This document shows, in pieces, positions 31,230 through 32,926 of a stretch of DNA of 32,926 bases. Position 1 is the stretch's first letter, and every line of letters begins with the position of its first letter. Both the position numbers and the translations under genes were made by a program. The stretch is from Euryarchaeota archaeon Ods01 (GTDB taxonomy: Archaea > Halobacteriota > Halobacteria > Halobacteriales > Halorutilaceae). The stretch lies in NCBI GenBank assembly GCA_028751095.1, contig JAQZCZ010000014.1, positions 1 to 32,926 of the forward strand, in the 5' to 3' direction. The notes beneath the pieces were generated by a model. That model was not told the DNA's origin. It ran no database searches and worked only from the letters and a program-made list of their open reading frames with translations.

Positions 31230-32198
31230 CTACCCGTGGTGGAAACGGCTTACGAGAGCGACCGAGACGAGGGCGAGAACCGCGGCGACGAATCCGAAGC
31301 CAGGAAGACCCTCGCCTTCGTCGTCACCTCCATCGTCATCACCCTCGTCGTCGGCACCGTCGTCTTCGTCTGTATCCTCCTCACCGTCGTCACCCTCATC
31401 GCCGCCGGCGTCAGCCTCTTCGACATCGACAGCAGTCCTGTGTGTCGTGACCTCCTCGCCTTCGTCGTCCTCGACACGGAGTTCGGTCGTAAGTTCGTGG
31501 CTACCCGCCGAGGCGTTGTCAGGAACAGACAGTTCGAGAGACGGCGTCAGTATGCTTCCGTCAGTCTCCAGCCAGACGAAGGACTCATCGCCCGAGGACC
31601 ACGCCGCGCCGTCGTCGTCAGCCGAATCGACCGTCCAGTTTTCGGGATACTCGACCACCTCAAAGACGACGGTCCGGTCCTCGTCGATGTCGAGGGCGTA
31701 GTCGGCGGTCGCGGTTCCGCCGGCTTCGACAGAGACGACCGAGGTCAGGGGCGAGACGTTACCCTCGTCGGTCACCGTTCCGTTCTCAACGGTGACCTCG
31801 GTGGTTTCGGTCTCCGCCTCCTCGGTGTCGCCGTCGTCAACGGTAAGTTCAGCGGTGAGGTTATGGACGCCCGAGGTCGCGTTCTCTGGCACCGACACGT
31901 CTACCGACGGTCTCAGAACTTGGTCGTCGGCGGTCAGCCAGATGAAGACTTCGTCGTCGGGACTCCACGCACCGCCGTCGGTACTGTTGTCTTCGACCGA
32001 CCAGCCGTCGGGATAGTCTTCAATGTCAAGGGTGACCTCGTCATCCTCGTCCACGATTACGTCGTACTCAACTGCCGTTTCCTCGCCCGCGTCAACCGTC
32101 ACGTCATCGGAGGCGACAAAACCGGCGGCAGGGGCGGCGAACAGACATGTCAACAAGATGGCTACGGTAGCCGTTATCGGAACGGTCGTGTACCTCAT
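31230..32198 (-). CDS. Secreted protein with two tandem beta-sandwich-like domains and PGF-CTERM anchor
   Basis: MRYTTVPITATVAILLTCLFAAPAAGFV signal peptide; duplicated domain; Asp/Gly-rich stalk; C-terminal GLPGFGFVAAVLALVSVALVSRFHHG. Confidence 0.88.
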   Translation of the reverse strand: MRYTTVPITATVAILLTCLFAAPAAGFVASDDVTVDAGEETAVEYDVIVDEDDEVTLDIEDYPDGWSVEDNSTDGGAWSPDDEVFIWLTADDQVLRPSVDVSVPENATSGVHNLTAELTVDDGDTEEAETETTEVTVENGTVTDEGNVSPLTSVVSVEAGGTATADYALDIDEDRTVVFEVVEYPENWTVDSADDDGAAWSSGDESFVWLETDGSILTPSLELSVPDNASAGSHELTTELRVEDDEGEEVTTHRTAVDVEEADAGGDEGDDGEEDTDEDDGADDEGDDDGGDDEGEGLPGFGFVAAVLALVSVALVSRFHHG

Positions 32199-32281
32199 GG
32201 TATACCGGCGTATCCGCCCCGTCAAAAAGCTTCGTCAGACGTAGGGCGAGGGATTAAACGTCTTCCGAACTACGTTAGGTC

Positions 32282-32752
32282 ATGACCTCAGAACTGTACG
32301 GGTCCGAGATGTCAACCGAAGAAGCCGAGCGGTTCCTCGAAAGGACGGGGGTTGGAACCCTCGCGTTCGGCGACGAGGACGGAGGGTACGCGGTCCCGAT
32401 GTCTTTCGGATACGACGCCGCAAACGGACGTTGCGTCTTCCAGTTCGCCTTCGGCGACGGAAGCCGTAAGCAAGAGTACATCGAAAAGGGCGGACGCGTA
32501 ACCCTCTCAGTCTACGAACGCACCGATACCGAGGACTGGCGTACCGTACTCGTTGAAGGAGGCTTGGAGGAGATACCGCCCGAAGAAGAAACACGCGCCT
32601 CGGCGGTCTTCGCGTCTCAGGCGAGGATGGCGTCGAACGAGGTCTTCCGTCAGCCTGTGGAAGAAACCGAGTTCGTCTGGTATGCGCTCGACGCCGACGA
32701 GGTAAGCGGGAGACAGAGCGTAAGCGGTCCCGTCGGGGATAGATTAATATAG
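32282..32752 (+). CDS. Pyridoxamine 5'-phosphate oxidase-like/FMN-binding split-barrel family protein
   Basis: MSTEEAERFLERTGVGTLAFGDEDGGYAVPMSFGYD...FQFAFGDGSRKQEYIEKGGRVTLSVYE. Confidence 0.88.
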   Translation: MTSELYGSEMSTEEAERFLERTGVGTLAFGDEDGGYAVPMSFGYDAANGRCVFQFAFGDGSRKQEYIEKGGRVTLSVYERTDTEDWRTVLVEGGLEEIPPEEETRASAVFASQARMASNEVFRQPVEETEFVWYALDADEVSGRQSVSGPVGDRLI

Positions 32753-32785
32753 GAGGGTGAGAAAGTAGCGTGAGAGGTGTAATAC

Positions 32786-32926
32786 ATGGTAAGAGAAGAC
32801 GGAAAGAGGAACTTTGCACTGAGGGAAGAAGGAGAGGAGACGAGCGTATTCAGCGGAAACACGCCTAGGCAGGCGGCGTTGAAGGCGGCGCGTCGTTTAG
32901 AGGCGGAGTCGAGCGAAAGCGAAGCG
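32786..32926 (+). CDS. MC1-like non-histone chromosomal protein (partial, runs off window)
   Basis: MVREDGKRNFALREEGEETSVFSGNTPRQAALKAARRLEAESSESEA... resembles archaeal MC1 (NFxLR...VFxGxxPRQAALKAA); ATG at 32786, no stop before window end. Confidence 0.85.
   Translation, partial: MVREDGKRNFALREEGEETSVFSGNTPRQAALKAARRLEAESSESEA

Noticed and set aside
31194-32285. 363-aa plus-strand ORF opposite the PGF-CTERM protein
   Set aside because: No signal or domain features; the minus-strand frame has a signal peptide, duplicated domain and PGF-CTERM, making it the real gene.

Overview
A haloarchaeal-type chromosomal window: acidic proteome, twin-arginine lipoproteins, a PGF-CTERM protein, an MC1-like chromosomal protein, PurO and UbaA-like genes. 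Most of it is ordinary housekeeping sequence: argG, purO, gyrA/gyrB, ubaA-like, hisC, an adenylate-kinase-like gene, a CDP-alcohol phosphatidyltransferase, a MacB-like ABC exporter cluster, a beta-carbonic anhydrase, a UbiA prenyltransferase and tRNA-Val/tRNA-Phe. The clearest accessory block (about 1.43-6.19 kb, between argG and a metallophosphoesterase) holds a compact four-gene operon. It encodes two unrecognised proteins, a 617-aa protein with a repeat-bearing acidic N-terminus and a nuclease-like C-terminus, and a CDC48/PAN-like AAA+ ATPase. A RelE/ParE-type toxin-antitoxin pair abuts it tail-to-tail. This operon is the best candidate for an undescribed (perhaps defence-related) system. 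Other notable signals: near-complete absence of the palindromes GATC (2 found by eye) and GGCC (1 found by eye); a degenerate copy of the tRNA-Phe 3' end 122 bp downstream of the gene; a 'ribonucleotide reductase beta' homologue that carries the R2lox crosslink residues; an internally duplicated insert in the carbonic anhydrase; and a 14-bp perfect palindrome upstream of a YIP1-like gene. All calls come from reading the sequence and ORF translations; no searches were run.
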